Below are positions 1 through 23,100 of a stretch of DNA of 64,000 bases, one piece after another. The notes beneath the pieces were generated by a model. That model ran no database searches, was not told the origin of the DNA, and saw only the letters and a program-made list of their open reading frames with translations. This stretch comes from Amycolatopsis sp. A133 (GTDB lineage Bacteria > Actinomycetota > Actinomycetes > Mycobacteriales > Pseudonocardiaceae). The stretch covers positions 249,781 through 313,780 of the forward strand of contig NZ_JAVHJU010000036.1 of the NCBI RefSeq assembly GCF_031082405.1, given 5' to 3'. The position numbers and the translations under genes are program-made. Position 1 is the stretch's first letter. Every line of letters starts with the position of its first letter.

Positions 1-14349
<14,349 letters not shown>

Positions 14350-14383
14350 TCCGGCGCCCGCGACTGCATGGAGTGAGAAGACG

Positions 14384-17300
14384 ATGGACAACGAGGAGAA
14401 GCTCCGCTACTTCCTCAAGCGGGTCACGGCCGATCTGCAGGACACCCGCCGCCGCCTCCACGAGGCGCAGACCAGCGAGCCCGTCGCGATCGTCGGCCTC
14501 GGCTGCCGGTTCCCGGGCGGCGTCCGCACCCCGGCACAGCTGTGGGAGCTGGTCGAGGGCGGGCGGGACGCGATCTCCGGGTTCCCCGAAGACCGCGGCT
14601 GGGAGCTCGGCTCGCTGTACGACCCGGACCCGGAAGCACCGGGGACGTCGTACGTGCGCGAGGGCGGCTTCGTCGACGGCGTCGCGGACTTCGACGCCGG
14701 GTTCTTCGGCATCTCCCCGCGCGAAGCACTGGCCATGGACCCGCAGCAGCGGCTGCTGCTGGAGACGTCGTGGGAAGCACTGGAACACGCGGGCATCCGG
14801 CCGCCGTCGCTGAAGGGCAGCCGGACCGGGGTCTTCGTCGGCTCCAACGGCCAGGACTACGGCACCCTCATGCTCAGCTCCGCCGAAGCCCTCGAAGGGC
14901 ACCTCGCGACGAGCAACGCGGCGAGTGTCCTTTCCGGACGCGTCGCCTACGCCTTCGGCCTGGAGGGGCCGACGCTCACGGTCGACACGGCGTGCTCGTC
15001 ATCGCTGGTCGCGCTGCACCTGGCGGTGCAGGCCCTGCGGCAGGGGGAGTGCGACCTCGCGCTCGCCGGCGGCGTGACCGTGCTGCCGACACCGGGTTCG
15101 TTCATCGCGTTCAGCCGGCTGCGCGGCCTGGCCCCGGACGGCCGGTGCAAGGCGTTCGCCGAAGCCGCCGACGGCACGTCGTGGGGCGAGGGCAGCGGCA
15201 TGGTCGTCGTGGAGCGGCTGTCCGACGCGCGCCGCCACGGGCACCCGGTGCTGGCCGTCGTGCGCGGCTCGGCCGTGAACTCCGATGGTGCGTCGAACGG
15301 CCTGACCGCGCCGAACGGTCCTTCGCAGCAGCGGGTGATCCGGGCCGCACTGGCCGACGCGGGTCTGTCCGCTTCGGACGTCGACGCGGTCGAAGCCCAC
15401 GGCACCGGGACGACGCTGGGTGACCCGATCGAGGCGCAGGCGCTGCTCGCGACCTACGGCCAGGAGCGGGAAACGCCGTTGTGGCTCGGCTCGGTGAAGT
15501 CGAACATCGGCCACACCCAGGCCGCCGCCGGGGTCGCCGGGGTGATCAAGGTGGTCATGGCGATGCGGCACGGCGTGCTGCCGCCGACCCTGCACGTCGA
15601 CGCACCTTCGTCACGGGTGAACTGGTCGGCGGGCTCCGTCGAGCTGCTCACCGAGCGTCGTGAGTGGCGGCCGGACCGGCCGCGGCGGGCCGCGGTCTCG
15701 GCGTTCGGCATGAGCGGCACCAACGTGCACACGATCCTGGAGGAAGCCCCGGCCGAAGACGCGCCCGCCGCCGGGCCCGACGAGCCCGGCCGGGTCGTGC
15801 CGTGGGTGCTGTCGGCCCGGTCACCGGAAGCCCTGCGCGCCCAGGCCGCCGCGCTCGCGGACGTCACCGGGCCGGTCGGCGACATCGGGCTCTCGCTGGC
15901 CACGACGCGGTCCGCGTTCGATCACCGCGCGGTGGTCGTCGGCGACCGCGACGGCCTGGCCGCCGGGCTCGCGGCGCTGGCCGGCGATCTCCCGGCACCC
16001 GCCGTCGTCAAGGGCACGGCCGTCGCGGGCAAGGTCGCGATGGTGTTCCCCGGCCAGGGGGCCCAGTGGGCCGGGATGGCCGTGGACCTCCTCGCCGAAT
16101 CCCCGGTGTTCGCCGCGCGGATGGCCGAGTGCGCGACGGCTCTCTCGTCCTTTGTGGACTGGTCGCTGCCCGACGCTCTCCGCGACGCCGCCATGCTGGA
16201 CCGCGTCGATGTCGTGCAGCCCGCGTTGTTCGCCGTGATGGTTTCGCTCGCCGAGCTTTGGCGCTCGTACGGTGTCGAGCCCGCCGCGGTCGTCGGGCAC
16301 TCGCAGGGGGAGATCGCCGCCGCCGTCGTCTCGGGTGCACTGTCGCTCGAGGACGGTGCCCGGGTCGTCGCCCTGCGCAGCCAGGCGCTCCTGGCCTTGG
16401 CGGGCGAAGGCGGCATGGTTTCGCTCGCCGAGTCCGCGGACGCGGCGGCGGCCCGGATCGCGCCCTGGGGCGAACGGCTGTCGATCGCCGCGATCAACGG
16501 TCCCGCCGCCGTCGTCGTCTCCGGCACGCCCGGCGCGCTCGACGAACTGCTGGCGGCCTGCACCGATGTCCGCGCGAAGCGGGTCCCGGTCGACTACGCC
16601 TCGCACTCGCCGCAGGTGGAACGGATCCGCGACCGCCTCCTCGAGGTACTGGCCCCGGTCCGGCCCCGGGCCACCACGACCGGCTTCTTCTCCACCGTCA
16701 CCGGCGCCTGGATCGAGGGAACCGAGCTCGACGCCGGGTACTGGTACACCAACCTCCGCCGTCCGGTCCGGCTCGACACCGCCGTGGCCGCGCTGACGGA
16801 CCAGGGCTTCCGCACCTTCGTCGAGGCCTCGCCGCACCCCGTGCTGACCATGGCGATCGGCGGCGACGACGTGACCGCGCTCGGCTCGCTGCGCCGCGAG
16901 GACGGCGGGCTCGCCCGGTTCCACACCTCCCTGGCCGAAGCCTGGGTGCACGGTGCCGACGTCCGGTGGGACCCCGCGTTTCCCGGCGCCCACCGCACCG
17001 AGCTGCCCACGTACGCGTTCCAGCACGAACGCTACTGGCCGCGGCTGGTAACCGTCGGCGACGCGAGCGGCCTCGGCCTGGCGTCGGCCGGACACCCGCT
17101 GCTCGGCGCCGTCGTGGCCTTGGCGGGCTCGGGCGGCACGGTCCTGACCGGCAAGCTCTCGCTGTCCGGCCTGCCGTGGCTGGCCGACCACCGCGTGGGC
17201 GGGGAAGTCCTGCTGCCGGGCACGGCGTTCGTCGAGCTCGCGCTCCGCGCCGGCGACCAGGCCGGTCGCCGCACCCTCGACGAGCTGACCCTCGAAACCC

Positions 17301-20300
17301 CCCTGGTGCTGCCCGCCTCCGGCGGCGTCCAGCTCCAGGTCTCCCTGTCCGGCCACGGCGACCTCGCCATCCACTCCCGCCCGGACGACCTCACCCCCTG
17401 GACCCGCCACGCGACCGGCCTCCTGACCGAAGCGGAGCTTTCACGTGAAAGCTCCGCCGAGGGAACCGCACTTTCACGTGAAAGTGCGGTTCCCTCGGGC
17501 GCACTTTCACGTGAAAGTGCCGCTTGGGAGTGGCCGCCGGCGGGGGCCGAGCGCGTCCCGCTGGACGGCTTCTACCCGGCCATGGCGGCCACCGGTGTCG
17601 ACTACGGCCCGGCGTTCCGCGGCCTGCGCGCGGTGTGGACCCGGGGGGACGAGGTCTTCGCCGAGGTCGAGCTGCCCGAGGCCCTGCGGGCCGAGGCGGC
17701 CCGGTTCGGCCTGCATCCGGCCCTGCTCGACGCGGCCCTGCACGCGGCCGGGTTCGGTGCCCTCACCGTGGACGGCGACGGGCCGAAGCTGCCGTTCGTG
17801 TGGAGCGGTGTCTCTCTGACCGCGTCCGGCGCGACCGTGCTGCGGGTGGCGCTGACGCGCGTGTCCGGCGACGCCGTCGCGCTGACCCTGGCCGACGAAA
17901 CCGGCGCCCCGGTCGGCGAGGTCCGTTCGCTGACGCTGCGGACGCCCGCCAAGGCCGACCCCACGCGTGACGCGCTCTTCGAAGTCGTCTGGTCCGAGCC
18001 GGTCGTCACAGAGTCGACCGGCGAGTTCACGGTGTTCCGGGTTCCGGGCGGTTCGGTGCGGGAGGTGACCGCGGCGGTCCTCGAGCGGCTCCAGGAGGAG
18101 CTCGCTGGCGACGAGCTGCTGGTCGTCGCCACCTCCGGCGCGGTCTCGGTCGGCGGCGAGGACGTCACCGACCTCGCCGCCGCGGCCGTGACCGGCCTGG
18201 TGCGGTCGGCCCAGGCCGAGAACCCGGGCCGGTTCGTGCTCGTCGACGCCGACGCCGACGTCGACGCCGACGCCGTCCCGGCCGAGCTGCCGCTCGGGGA
18301 GCCCCAGCTGGCCCTGCGCGCGGGGAAGTGGCACGTCCCCCGGCTGGCCCGGGCGTCCACTGTGGACGATACGGCGTCCTGGGGCGACGGCGCGGTGCTG
18401 ATCACCGGCGCGTCCGGCCTGCTCGGCGGATTGGTCGCCCGGCACCTCGTCACCCACCACGGCGTCCGGCGGCTCCTGCTGCTGTCGCGCCGCGAACCGT
18501 CCGCGGAGCTCGTCGACGCACTCACCGCGCTGGGCGCCACCGCGACGGCCGTCGCCTGTGACGTCGCCGATCGCGCGCAGCTGGCGGCGGTCCTGGCCGG
18601 GCACCCGGTGTCGGCGGTCGTCCACGCGGCCGGGGTGCTGGACGACGGCGTCCTCGAATCCCTGACCCCGGAGCGCCTGGACACCGTCCTGCGGCCCAAG
18701 GCCGAGGCCGCGCTCAACCTGCACGAACTCACCTCCGACCTGTCGGCCTTCGTCCTGTTCTCGTCCTTCGCCGCCACCATGGGCGGCGCGGGCCAGGCGA
18801 ACTACGCGGCCGCGAACGCGTTCCTCGACGCCCTCGCCCAGCACCGCCGGGCCCGGGGCCTGCCCGCCGTCTCCCTGGCCTGGGGGCTCTGGGCCGAGGC
18901 CAGCTCGATGACCGGGCACCTCGCCGAGAGCGACCGCCACCGCATGACGGGTGCGGGCATGACCCCGCTGGACACCGCACTCGGCCTGGCGCTGTTCGAC
19001 CGGGCCGTCGCCGCGGACCGGGCGGTGCTCGCCCCGGTCCGGCTCGAACTCGCGGCGCTTCGTCGCCGGCCGGTGATCCCCGCGCTGCTCCACGGCCTGC
19101 TGCCCCCGCCACGGCGGCAGGCCACGGCCGGCGCCGCGAAGTCGTCGTTCGCCGATCGCCTGGCCGGGCTCGGCGCGGACGAGCGCGCCCGCCAGGTCCT
19201 CGACCTGGTTCGCGGGCTCGTCGCGGGCGTGCTCGGGTACAGCTCGGGCGCCGCCGTCGAACCGGCGCGCGCGTTCAAGGAGCTCGGCTTCGACTCGCTG
19301 ACCGCGCTGGAACTGCGCAACCGGCTCGCGGCCGAGACCGGGCTGCGGCTACCGGCGACGCTCGTCTTCGACCACCCGACCCCGCAGGCGCTCACCCGGT
19401 ACGTGGCCGAGCGGGTGTCCGGGGCACCGGCGCCGGTCGTGGTGCGGGAGCGCCGGGTGGACGGCGACCCGATCGTCGTCGTCGGCATCGGCTGCCGCTA
19501 CCCCGGCGGGGTCCGCGGCCCGGAGGACCTTTGGGACCTCGTCGCCGCGGGCCGCGACGCGATCGCCGGTCTCCCGGACGACCGCGGCTGGGACGCCGAC
19601 GCGCTCTACGACCCCGATCCGGACCACCCCGGCACCAGCTACGCCAAGGAAGGCGGGTTCCTCTACGACGCCGCCGACTTCGACGCGGGCTTCTTCGGCA
19701 TCTCACCCCGTGAAGCGCTCGCCATGGACCCGCAGCAGCGGCTGCTGCTGGAGACGTCCTGGGAGGCGCTCGAACGCGCGGGCATCGACCCGGACTCGTT
19801 GCGCGGCAGCCGGACCGGCGTGTTCACCGGCGTGATGTACTCCGACTACGCGTCCCGCCCGCTAGCCGTGCCCGAGGGCGTCGAGGGGTTCCTCGGCACC
19901 GGCAGCTCGGCGAGCGTGGTGTCCGGCCGCATCGCGTACGCCTTCGGCCTGGAAGGCCCGGCGATCACCGTGGACACGGCGTGTTCGTCCTCGCTGGTGG
20001 CACTGCACCTGGCGTGCCAGGCGCTGCGGCAGGGCGAGTGCGACCTCGCGCTGGCGGGCGGTGTGACCGTGCTTTCGACGCCGGGCGTGTTCATCGACTT
20101 CAGCCGGCAGCGCGGCCTCGCCGCCGACGGCCGGTGCAAGTCCTTCGCCGACGCGGCCGACGGCACCGGCTGGGGCGAAGGCGCCGGAATCCTCGCCGTG
20201 GAGCGGCTTTCCGACGCCCGGCGGCTGGGGCACCCGGTGCTCGCGGTGGTCCGCGGCACGGCGGTGAACTCCGACGGCGCGTCCAACGGCCTGACCGCGC

Positions 20301-22990
20301 CCAACGGGCCGTCGCAGCAGCGGGTCATCCGCGCCGCGCTGGCCGCGGCCGGGCTGGAACCGTCCGAAGTGGACATCGTCGAGGGGCACGGCACCGGCAC
20401 CACGCTGGGCGACCCGATCGAGGCGCAGGCGATCCTGGCGACCTACGGCCAGGACCGGCCGACGCCGCTCTGGCTCGGCTCGCTCAAGTCGAACCTCGGG
20501 CACACGCAGGCCGCCGCCGGGGTCGGCGGCGTCATCAAGATGATCATGGCGATGCGGCACGGCGTCCTGCCGCCGACGCTGCACGTCGACGCCCCGTCGT
20601 CCCATGTGGACTGGACGGCCGGTGCGGTGGAACTGCTGACCGAGGCGCGGGAGTGGTCGCCCGGCCGGCCGCGGCGGGCGGGTGTCTCGTCGTTCGGCGT
20701 CAGCGGGACGAACGCGCACGCCGTCCTCGAGCAGGCGCCGGACTTCGAACCGGCTCTGCCCGAACGCGGTGCAACCGGGGTCCTGCCTTGGGTGGTGTCC
20801 GGCCGCGGTGAGGCGGCGCTGCGGGCGCAGGCCGCCCGGCTGGCGGCCGTCACCGAGCACCCGGCCGATGTCGGGCTGTCGCTGGCGACGTCCCGCAGCC
20901 GGTGCACGCACCGGGCCGTGGTCCACGGCAGCACTACCGATGAGCTTTCGAGCGGGCTGGCCGCGCTGGCGGAGGGCCGGTCCGCGCCGAACGTCGTCGT
21001 GGGCCGCGAACGGCCCGGACGGCTCGCCGCGCTGTTCACCGGCCAAGGCGCGCAGCGCGTGGGCATGGGCCGGGAGCTCGCCGAGCGGTTCCCGGTCTAC
21101 GCCTCGGCCTTCGACGCGGTGCTCGCGCACTTCGGCCGGGAGCTGCGCGAGGCCTTCGACGACGCCGAACTGCTGAACCGCACGGAGTTCACCCAGCCCG
21201 CGCTGTTCGCGGTCGAGGTCGCGCTGTTCCGCCTCGTCGAGTCGTTCGGCGTCCGCCCGGACTTCGTGGCCGGCCACTCGATCGGCGAAATCTCCGCCGC
21301 CCACGTCGCCGGGGTGCTGTCCCTCGAGGACGCGTGCCGCCTGGTCGCCGCCCGTGCCTCGCTGATGCAGGCCCTGCCGCCCGGCGGGGCAATGGTCTCG
21401 ATCGCCGCTTCCGAGGCCGACATAGTCCTGACGGAGGGGGTCTCCATCGCGGCGGTCAACGGCCCGGAGTCGGTGGTGATCTCCGGTGCCGAGGCCGCGG
21501 TGCTGGAGATCGCGGCGAAGTTCCCGAAGACCAAGCGGTTAAAGGTGAGTCACGCCTTCCACTCGCCGCTGATGGAGCCGATGCTTTCGGAGTTCCGCGC
21601 GGTGGCTGAGACGTTGACGTACCACCCGGCAGAGATCCCGGTGATCTCGAATGTGAGCGGTGCTCTCGCCGAGCCGTTCACCGCGGACTACTGGGTCCGC
21701 CACGTGCGCGAGACCGTCCGGTTCGCCGACGCCGTGCGCACCCTCGAAATCGAGGGTGTGACAACGTTCCTGGAGCTGGGCCCCGACGGCGTGCTCAGCG
21801 CGATGGCCAGGGAGACCCTCGGCGGGAGCTGCGTCGCCGTCCCGGTGCTGCGACGTGACCGCGACGAAGAGAGAGCACTGATCTCTGCGCTGAGCACTGC
21901 TCACGTCCAGGGCGCCGACGTCGGCTGGGCGCCGTTCTTCCCCGGTGCCACCCGCGTCGACCTGCCCACGTACGCCTTTCAGCGGAGCCGCTACTGGCTC
22001 GACATGGTGCTGCCCGACACGGTGGTGCCCGAAGAGAGCGAAGTGCCGCAGGCCGAGCCGATCACCGGGCGTCTGGCGGATCTTCCTGCCGCCGAGCGCC
22101 CCGGGTGGCTCCTGGAGTGGGTTCGCGCGGAGGTCGCGGCGACGCTGGGGCACCCGTCGGTGGACGCGGTCGAGCCGGAGTCCGCGTTCGCCGAACTGGG
22201 GTTCACCTCCCTCGGCGTCGTCGAGCTGCGCAACCGGATCAGCGCGGCGACCGGCCTGGAGCTGCCCGCCGCACTGGTCTGGGACTACCCGACGGTCGCC
22301 GAGCTCGCCGACCACCTCCTGGCCAACGTCTCGCTGCCCCCGGCGGACTCGGGCGGCTCGCTGGGCACGCTGCTCCGCACCGCCCGGGAAACCGGCCGCA
22401 CGGCCGAGTTCCGGACGTTCCTGAGCACCGCCGCGCAGTTCCTGCCCGCGGCCCCGTGGACGCCCCGGCTCCGGCGCGCGACGGCGGGCGCGTCCCGGCC
22501 GCTGCTGTTCGCGGTCAGCACCCTCACCGGCTCGACCCGGTGGTGCGAAGACGTCACCGCGCGGTTCGACGGCGTCCGCGAGGCGTGGCTGGTGCCCGCA
22601 CCGGGCTTCGACGGCGAGCCCCCCGCGCCCGCCGACCTCGGTGCCCTGATCACGACGGCGGCCGAAGCGATCCGCGCGCAAGCGGACGGCGAACCGTTCG
22701 TCGTACTGGGGGCGGGCTCGGGCGCGCTCCTCGCCGCCGCCGTGGCCGACGCCGCCGGCGCGACCGGCGTGGTCCTCGCCGACCCGGCGGAAGTGGAGTT
22801 CGACGAGCTGCCCGAAACCACGACCGACGCCGAGCTGACGGCGATCGGTGCCTATCTGCGGCTGTTCGGCACGCCGGTCGCCGAGCCGCGGCTGCCGGTC
22901 CTCACCTTGAAGACCGGAGAAGACGTGGCCGACGCGGCCCGGCAGATCCACACGTGGCTGGTGGAGGAGCTGCCCGCGCCGTGCCGGTGA
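14384..22990 (+). CDS. Type I modular polyketide synthase, two modules plus degenerate thioesterase tail
   Basis: PKS subunit of 2,868 residues. The start ATG is followed by an N-terminal docking coiled coil (NEEKLRYFLKRVTADLQD), typical of proteins that receive a chain from an upstream subunit. Domains: KS-AT(methylmalonyl)-DH-KR-ACP, then KS-AT(malonyl)-ACP, then a region of about 165 residues aligning with PKS thioesterases. No KR, DH or ER lies in the last module, so the chain should leave as a beta-keto thioester. The next gene downstream is an unrelated alpha-galactosidase, so this is probably the end of the PKS assembly line. Odd features: three palindromes inserted in frame in the DH (17432-17520), and a thioesterase without its Ser or His. 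The final chain-release mechanism is therefore unclear. Confidence 0.97.
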   Translation: MDNEEKLRYFLKRVTADLQDTRRRLHEAQTSEPVAIVGLGCRFPGGVRTPAQLWELVEGGRDAISGFPEDRGWELGSLYDPDPEAPGTSYVREGGFVDGVADFDAGFFGISPREALAMDPQQRLLLETSWEALEHAGIRPPSLKGSRTGVFVGSNGQDYGTLMLSSAEALEGHLATSNAASVLSGRVAYAFGLEGPTLTVDTACSSSLVALHLAVQALRQGECDLALAGGVTVLPTPGSFIAFSRLRGLAPDGRCKAFAEAADGTSWGEGSGMVVVERLSDARRHGHPVLAVVRGSAVNSDGASNGLTAPNGPSQQRVIRAALADAGLSASDVDAVEAHGTGTTLGDPIEAQALLATYGQERETPLWLGSVKSNIGHTQAAAGVAGVIKVVMAMRHGVLPPTLHVDAPSSRVNWSAGSVELLTERREWRPDRPRRAAVSAFGMSGTNVHTILEEAPAEDAPAAGPDEPGRVVPWVLSARSPEALRAQAAALADVTGPVGDIGLSLATTRSAFDHRAVVVGDRDGLAAGLAALAGDLPAPAVVKGTAVAGKVAMVFPGQGAQWAGMAVDLLAESPVFAARMAECATALSSFVDWSLPDALRDAAMLDRVDVVQPALFAVMVSLAELWRSYGVEPAAVVGHSQGEIAAAVVSGALSLEDGARVVALRSQALLALAGEGGMVSLAESADAAAARIAPWGERLSIAAINGPAAVVVSGTPGALDELLAACTDVRAKRVPVDYASHSPQVERIRDRLLEVLAPVRPRATTTGFFSTVTGAWIEGTELDAGYWYTNLRRPVRLDTAVAALTDQGFRTFVEASPHPVLTMAIGGDDVTALGSLRREDGGLARFHTSLAEAWVHGADVRWDPAFPGAHRTELPTYAFQHERYWPRLVTVGDASGLGLASAGHPLLGAVVALAGSGGTVLTGKLSLSGLPWLADHRVGGEVLLPGTAFVELALRAGDQAGRRTLDELTLETPLVLPASGGVQLQVSLSGHGDLAIHSRPDDLTPWTRHATGLLTEAELSRESSAEGTALSRESAVPSGALSRESAAWEWPPAGAERVPLDGFYPAMAATGVDYGPAFRGLRAVWTRGDEVFAEVELPEALRAEAARFGLHPALLDAALHAAGFGALTVDGDGPKLPFVWSGVSLTASGATVLRVALTRVSGDAVALTLADETGAPVGEVRSLTLRTPAKADPTRDALFEVVWSEPVVTESTGEFTVFRVPGGSVREVTAAVLERLQEELAGDELLVVATSGAVSVGGEDVTDLAAAAVTGLVRSAQAENPGRFVLVDADADVDADAVPAELPLGEPQLALRAGKWHVPRLARASTVDDTASWGDGAVLITGASGLLGGLVARHLVTHHGVRRLLLLSRREPSAELVDALTALGATATAVACDVADRAQLAAVLAGHPVSAVVHAAGVLDDGVLESLTPERLDTVLRPKAEAALNLHELTSDLSAFVLFSSFAATMGGAGQANYAAANAFLDALAQHRRARGLPAVSLAWGLWAEASSMTGHLAESDRHRMTGAGMTPLDTALGLALFDRAVAADRAVLAPVRLELAALRRRPVIPALLHGLLPPPRRQATAGAAKSSFADRLAGLGADERARQVLDLVRGLVAGVLGYSSGAAVEPARAFKELGFDSLTALELRNRLAAETGLRLPATLVFDHPTPQALTRYVAERVSGAPAPVVVRERRVDGDPIVVVGIGCRYPGGVRGPEDLWDLVAAGRDAIAGLPDDRGWDADALYDPDPDHPGTSYAKEGGFLYDAADFDAGFFGISPREALAMDPQQRLLLETSWEALERAGIDPDSLRGSRTGVFTGVMYSDYASRPLAVPEGVEGFLGTGSSASVVSGRIAYAFGLEGPAITVDTACSSSLVALHLACQALRQGECDLALAGGVTVLSTPGVFIDFSRQRGLAADGRCKSFADAADGTGWGEGAGILAVERLSDARRLGHPVLAVVRGTAVNSDGASNGLTAPNGPSQQRVIRAALAAAGLEPSEVDIVEGHGTGTTLGDPIEAQAILATYGQDRPTPLWLGSLKSNLGHTQAAAGVGGVIKMIMAMRHGVLPPTLHVDAPSSHVDWTAGAVELLTEAREWSPGRPRRAGVSSFGVSGTNAHAVLEQAPDFEPALPERGATGVLPWVVSGRGEAALRAQAARLAAVTEHPADVGLSLATSRSRCTHRAVVHGSTTDELSSGLAALAEGRSAPNVVVGRERPGRLAALFTGQGAQRVGMGRELAERFPVYASAFDAVLAHFGRELREAFDDAELLNRTEFTQPALFAVEVALFRLVESFGVRPDFVAGHSIGEISAAHVAGVLSLEDACRLVAARASLMQALPPGGAMVSIAASEADIVLTEGVSIAAVNGPESVVISGAEAAVLEIAAKFPKTKRLKVSHAFHSPLMEPMLSEFRAVAETLTYHPAEIPVISNVSGALAEPFTADYWVRHVRETVRFADAVRTLEIEGVTTFLELGPDGVLSAMARETLGGSCVAVPVLRRDRDEERALISALSTAHVQGADVGWAPFFPGATRVDLPTYAFQRSRYWLDMVLPDTVVPEESEVPQAEPITGRLADLPAAERPGWLLEWVRAEVAATLGHPSVDAVEPESAFAELGFTSLGVVELRNRISAATGLELPAALVWDYPTVAELADHLLANVSLPPADSGGSLGTLLRTARETGRTAEFRTFLSTAAQFLPAAPWTPRLRRATAGASRPLLFAVSTLTGSTRWCEDVTARFDGVREAWLVPAPGFDGEPPAPADLGALITTAAEAIRAQADGEPFVVLGAGSGALLAAAVADAAGATGVVLADPAEVEFDELPETTTDAELTAIGAYLRLFGTPVAEPRLPVLTLKTGEDVADAARQIHTWLVEELPAPCR
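14478..19410 (+). other. PKS module D: KS-AT(methylmalonyl)-DH-KR-ACP
   Basis: KS Cys codon is at 14993. AT about 16035-17000 differs from the other four: it has GHSQGE near 16296 and YASH at 16595-16606, the methylmalonyl-CoA signature. DH about 17092-17945 has HxxxGxxxxP with His at 17189 and Asp at 17729. KR about 18391-19020 is B-type with GQANYAAANA. ACP Ser is at 19295 in GFDSL. The predicted outcome is an alpha-methyl, alpha,beta-unsaturated unit, expected E from a B-type KR. Confidence 0.92.
17432..17520 (+). repeat. Three perfect TTTCACGTGAAA palindromes inside the PKS dehydratase
   Basis: Perfect palindromes at 17432-17457 (26 nt), 17459-17496 (38 nt) and 17501-17520 (20 nt) share the core CTTTCACGTGAAAG. 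They are translated in frame as three copies of LSRES(A/S) within the DH domain, between the TGLL strand and the WPP-GAERV strand. DH domains normally have no extra sequence here; module A has only a short stretch. The first two have longer arms with different flanks (GCGGAG and GAGGGAACC), so each can fold into its own long hairpin. The most likely explanation is insertion of a dispersed palindromic element into coding DNA. Confidence 0.85.
19462..22330 (+). other. PKS module E: KS-AT(malonyl)-ACP (non-reducing)
   Basis: KS has TACSSS with the Cys codon at 19982. AT about 21031-21970 has HAFH at 21551-21562 (malonyl-CoA). The AT is followed almost directly by an ACP (about 22120-22320, Ser at 22208, motif GFTSL), with no reductive domain. 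The growing chain therefore keeps a 3-keto group, as needed for a 3-oxo macrolactone, a tetronate or tetramate, or a methyl ketone after decarboxylation. Confidence 0.9.
22480..22987 (+). other. Degenerate terminal thioesterase domain
   Basis: The tail has the fold signature of PKS thioesterases (FVVLGxGSGAL, GVVLADP, LTAIGAYLRLFG, RQIHTWL). Aligned by memory to the DEBS TE, the GHSAG nucleophile elbow reads GAGSG (22709-22723), so the catalytic Ser position is Gly (codon 22715) with a Ser one residue later. The lid is short, and the segment that should carry the catalytic His (GDHF in DEBS) is deleted: LTLKTG runs straight into the last helix. The Asp is kept. The domain is about 165 residues rather than about 230-250. 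I infer loss of hydrolase activity. Confidence 0.75.
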
Positions 22991-23006
22991 CCGGGATGAT
23001 CCGGCG

Positions 23007-23066
23007 TCATATCTGATGTTTCGTGCATCAAGTCTTGACCGCCTGATTGGAAGGACCTTTTACTAA
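23007..23066 (+). promoter_or_regulatory. Promoter region of the alpha-galactosidase gene
   Basis: A -35-like TTGACC (23035-23040) is separated by 17 nt from a -10-like TTTACT (23058-23063). Just upstream is a short inverted repeat, TGATG-N7-CATCA (about 23013-23029), that could be an operator. The elements are short and the assignment is tentative. No clear intrinsic terminator is visible between the PKS stop and this promoter. Confidence 0.35.
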
Positions 23067-23100
23067 TCGGAGGTCGCCCACCTCACCTCCGGGAGCACGC

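Noticed and set aside
23047..23100. Upstream TTG start for the alpha-galactosidase
   Set aside because: It would place 18 hydrophilic residues before a normal signal peptide and overlaps the promoter; ATG 23101 has a ribosome-binding site.
22991..23100. Additional PKS tailoring or release gene after the second PKS
   Set aside because: Only a promoter-like stretch is present; the next gene is an unrelated glycosidase.
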